Source of the DNA: UBA1181 sp045639525
GTDB taxonomy: Bacteria > Bacteroidota > Bacteroidia > Bacteroidales > Paludibacteraceae
Assembly: GCA_045639525.1 (NCBI GenBank)
Contig: JAZUDI010000083.1
Coordinates: forward strand, 41,164-105,163
Reading direction: 5' to 3'
Length of the DNA: 64,000 nucleotides
Numbering within the stretch: the first letter of the stretch is position 1; the number at the start of each line of letters is the position of its first letter. Of this stretch, positions 62,600 to 64,000 are shown piece after piece. Position numbers and translations under genes: made by a program. The notes under the pieces are model-generated. The model saw only the letters and a program-made list of their open reading frames with translations. It was not told the origin of the DNA and did no database searches.

Positions 62600-62854
62600 G
62601 GACTAGACCTGTTTTAATATTATATAATTCCTTGCGTGTTAAATCGAAAACGGTCCTACACCTATGAATGTCTATTGTGCTGTAAGTACTGCAGTTGGCA
62701 CAAGAGGCCCAGTTGGTGCATGTGCTTCCTTCTGTGTTGAGATGTACAGACGTGCTGGTGTGTGGTTTATAGATAGGGTAAATGAAGCAAATGAATTTTT
62801 TAGAAAAATCCTCTGTGTTTTTATCAAAGTGCTGGATTTTATTAATTTTGTAAA

Positions 62855-62885
62855 ACAAGTGTTCTCTATAAAAGAGAACACTTGT
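62855..62885. terminator. hairpin in the accessory gap
   Basis: A perfect 13-bp stem (62855-62867 with 62873-62885) and 5-nt loop. T-rich flanks are modest on both strands, so it could terminate either way. Confidence 0.6.
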
Positions 62886-62972
62886 TGCTTGATTAATTGT
62901 TTCTAAATGTCATTAGAATATAATTGTAAAATTCTCAAGGTAACAAGTTGTTTTATTATTTGTTTTTGAATT

Positions 62973-63503
62973 ATGGAGATGACTGTTGATTTGATAGATA
63001 AAAAGTATTATAAATATTTAATATTTGAATTAATGATGAGTATGCCTGTTCTTATTATTAGTATTTTTTATTGTGCACCATCATTATATACAAGATATGG
63101 TTCTGATATAATAACTTTGATTTTTTCTGAAATTTTCATGCTGCTTTGTTTGAATTTCCTTTTTTTTTCGGAAATGAGTCAATTTTGGATTGTCTATCAA
63201 AAATTTAAGCATTCTAAACTTATATTTAATGAAAATAGTGTTATGTTTGATAGTGATCATCATAATAAAATTATATTAAGGGAAGACATTTATAGAATAG
63301 AGATTTATGAGGATCATAATTATTTGTCTTTTTTAGGTAGCCTGTTAAAAATTTATTATGGCAAGCATGGTGAATTCATATTTGTATATCAAGCATATGA
63401 CACTGATTTACTAAGTGAATTGTTTTATGATAAAATTGATTTAGTTTATAAAAAATCATTTTTACCTTATTTCTCGCTAATTAACTACAAGTCGACAAAT
63501 TAA
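62973..63503 (+). CDS. membrane protein of unknown function, PH-like C-terminal part
   Basis: A 176-residue AT-rich protein. Two hydrophobic segments (YLIFELMMSMPVLIISIFYCA and IITLIFSEIFMLLCLNFLFF) are followed by a soluble beta-rich domain (LIFNENSVMFDSDHHNKIILREDIYRIEIYEDHNYLSFLGSLLKIYYG) reminiscent of small bacterial PH-like domains. No family is assigned. It lies beside a decayed insertion sequence and differs in base composition from its neighbours, so it is probably accessory. Confidence 0.6.
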   Translation: MEMTVDLIDKKYYKYLIFELMMSMPVLIISIFYCAPSLYTRYGSDIITLIFSEIFMLLCLNFLFFSEMSQFWIVYQKFKHSKLIFNENSVMFDSDHHNKIILREDIYRIEIYEDHNYLSFLGSLLKIYYGKHGEFIFVYQAYDTDLLSELFYDKIDLVYKKSFLPYFSLINYKSTN

Positions 63504-64000
63504 GAAGCTGTTTAAATTTTAGTGGAAAATTTTGTTAAGGACCAAAAAGCAGAAGGCTAATTGAATCATTGCGACAGAAGAGTCAGAGTAAAATTCGTAA
63601 TCAATAGTTAGTCTTCTAAAATTTTCAAGCCATGCAAACGAGCGTTCCACAATCCATCTTTTGGGCAAGACTTGGAATTTAGAAGGGCATTCATCAGGTC
63701 AGAGTACAATCTCAAGATCGCATCCTAAAGTTGCTTTAAGCGTTTTGGATAATTGTTCTCCTCGATATCCGCCATCTGCAATTATTTTTGCTGCCTTCGT
63801 TTTTCCACTTGCTGAAGTAGTAGAACACAGTATTATATGGAGGGAAATCTTTAGGAAGCATTCGCCACTGACACCCTGTTTTGAGAAGGTGATTGATTGC
63901 GTTTACAATGTTTCTGAGAAGGTACTTGCGCTTTCTCTCTTGCTCATTTAAAAACTTTTCTATAACTTGCCACTGATTATCGGTGAGATTTGTTGGATAA
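63504..64000 (-). pseudogene. decayed IS5-family transposase (runs off the window)
   Basis: The minus strand encodes the N-terminal part of an IS5-type transposase (NLTDNQWQVIEKFLNEQERKRKYL...LLKTGCQWRMLPKDF...NTVFYYFSKWKNEG, near 64000-63800), then loses frame. The C-terminal part follows in another frame (IIADGGYRGEQLSKTLKATLGCDLEIVL, stop, PDECPSKFQVLPKRW, then WIVERSFAWLENFRRLTIDYEFYSDSSVAMIQLAF), ending at 63519. The middle catalytic region appears deleted (around 63790-63805) and an in-frame TGA interrupts the remainder. The element end near 63504 begins GAAGCTGTTTAAATTT. The window edge cuts the other end. Confidence 0.85.

Larger units (their letters stand above)
62413..62972. other. 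560-nt AT-rich accessory gap
   Basis: The gap holds a possible 37-codon minus-strand ORF (62486-62599) and a perfect 13-bp hairpin (62855-62885). Overlapping open frames on both strands between 62547 and 62906 contain cysteine-rich stretches but have no supported start or family, so they are not called as genes. No tRNA or complete promoter was seen. Confidence 0.4.

Noticed and set aside
62547..62906. Overlapping open frames on both strands with Cys-rich stretches (possible small peptide genes)
   Set aside because: The frames overlap each other, lack promoters and starts I can support, and show no leader-core pattern of a known peptide family.
63661..63951. Plus-strand 96-codon frame
   Set aside because: It is antisense to the decayed transposase, whose protein motifs are clear on the minus strand.
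1..64000. CRISPR array or cas genes
   Set aside because: No series of regularly spaced direct repeats and no Cas-like protein was found.

Overview
The window reads as a chromosome segment of a Bacteroidales bacterium (phylum Bacteroidota). The evidence is: Bacteroidota-type promoters (TTTG, 19-20 nt, TAnnTTTG) before many genes; a complex I operon without nuoE, nuoF and nuoG and with a fused nuoCD; type IX secretion C-terminal domains on large exported proteins; carboxynorspermidine decarboxylase; and families largely confined to this phylum (DUF5686, DUF6169, PqqD-type small proteins). A GH98 glycosidase suggests, but does not prove, a gut or mucosal habitat. The genus cannot be named from sequence reading alone.

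Layout. 1-2.2 kb: kdsB (LPS Kdo activation) and a non-catalytic M16 peptidase homologue. 2.3-9.2 kb: a tightly packed six-gene cluster encoding a PqqD-like small protein, an ATP-grasp ligase, a type III PLP decarboxylase, a urea-transporter/M23-peptidase fusion, an outer-membrane protein with an aromatic/proline-rich segment, and a TPR protein. I cannot assign it to a known pathway and regard it as the best candidate for an undescribed system. 9.3-17 kb: GH98 glycosidase, M48/TerB protein, two flavoproteins, a TolB-like propeller, an HD phosphohydrolase and a lipoprotein. 17.2-27.2 kb: the nuoA-B-CD-H-I-J-K-L-M-N operon (minus strand). Directly upstream lies a roughly 160-nt structured RNA with its own promoter, a three-way junction and an intrinsic terminator, the second main discovery candidate.

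27.7-35.1 kb: aspartate kinase, small exported proteins, tRNA-Leu(GAG), tRNA-Gly(GCC) with a 46-bp duplicated fragment, nspC, gltX, waaA and tRNA-Ser(GCT). 35.2-44.7 kb: mltG, a T9SS cargo with YD-like repeats, a DUF4874/DUF4832 protein, a TerB-DnaJ protein, a Sel1 protein, a DUF2461 protein and a small-ORF/DUF6169 pair. 44.7-47.4 kb: a four-subunit 2-oxoacid:ferredoxin oxidoreductase operon. 47.6-62.4 kb: TamB, an MBL hydrolase, a DIP1984 protein, an aspartate aminotransferase, a CotH-family T9SS cargo, RNase Z and a DUF5686 protein. 62.4-64 kb: an AT-rich accessory stretch with an orphan membrane protein and a decayed IS5-type transposase running off the end.

Functionally the window is mostly housekeeping: envelope biogenesis (kdsB, waaA, mltG, TamB), respiration and ferredoxin metabolism (nuo, 2-oxoacid oxidoreductase), amino-acid metabolism (aspartate kinase, aminotransferase) and translation (gltX, tRNAs). 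Accessory exported enzymes and the unexplained six-gene cluster are set among these.
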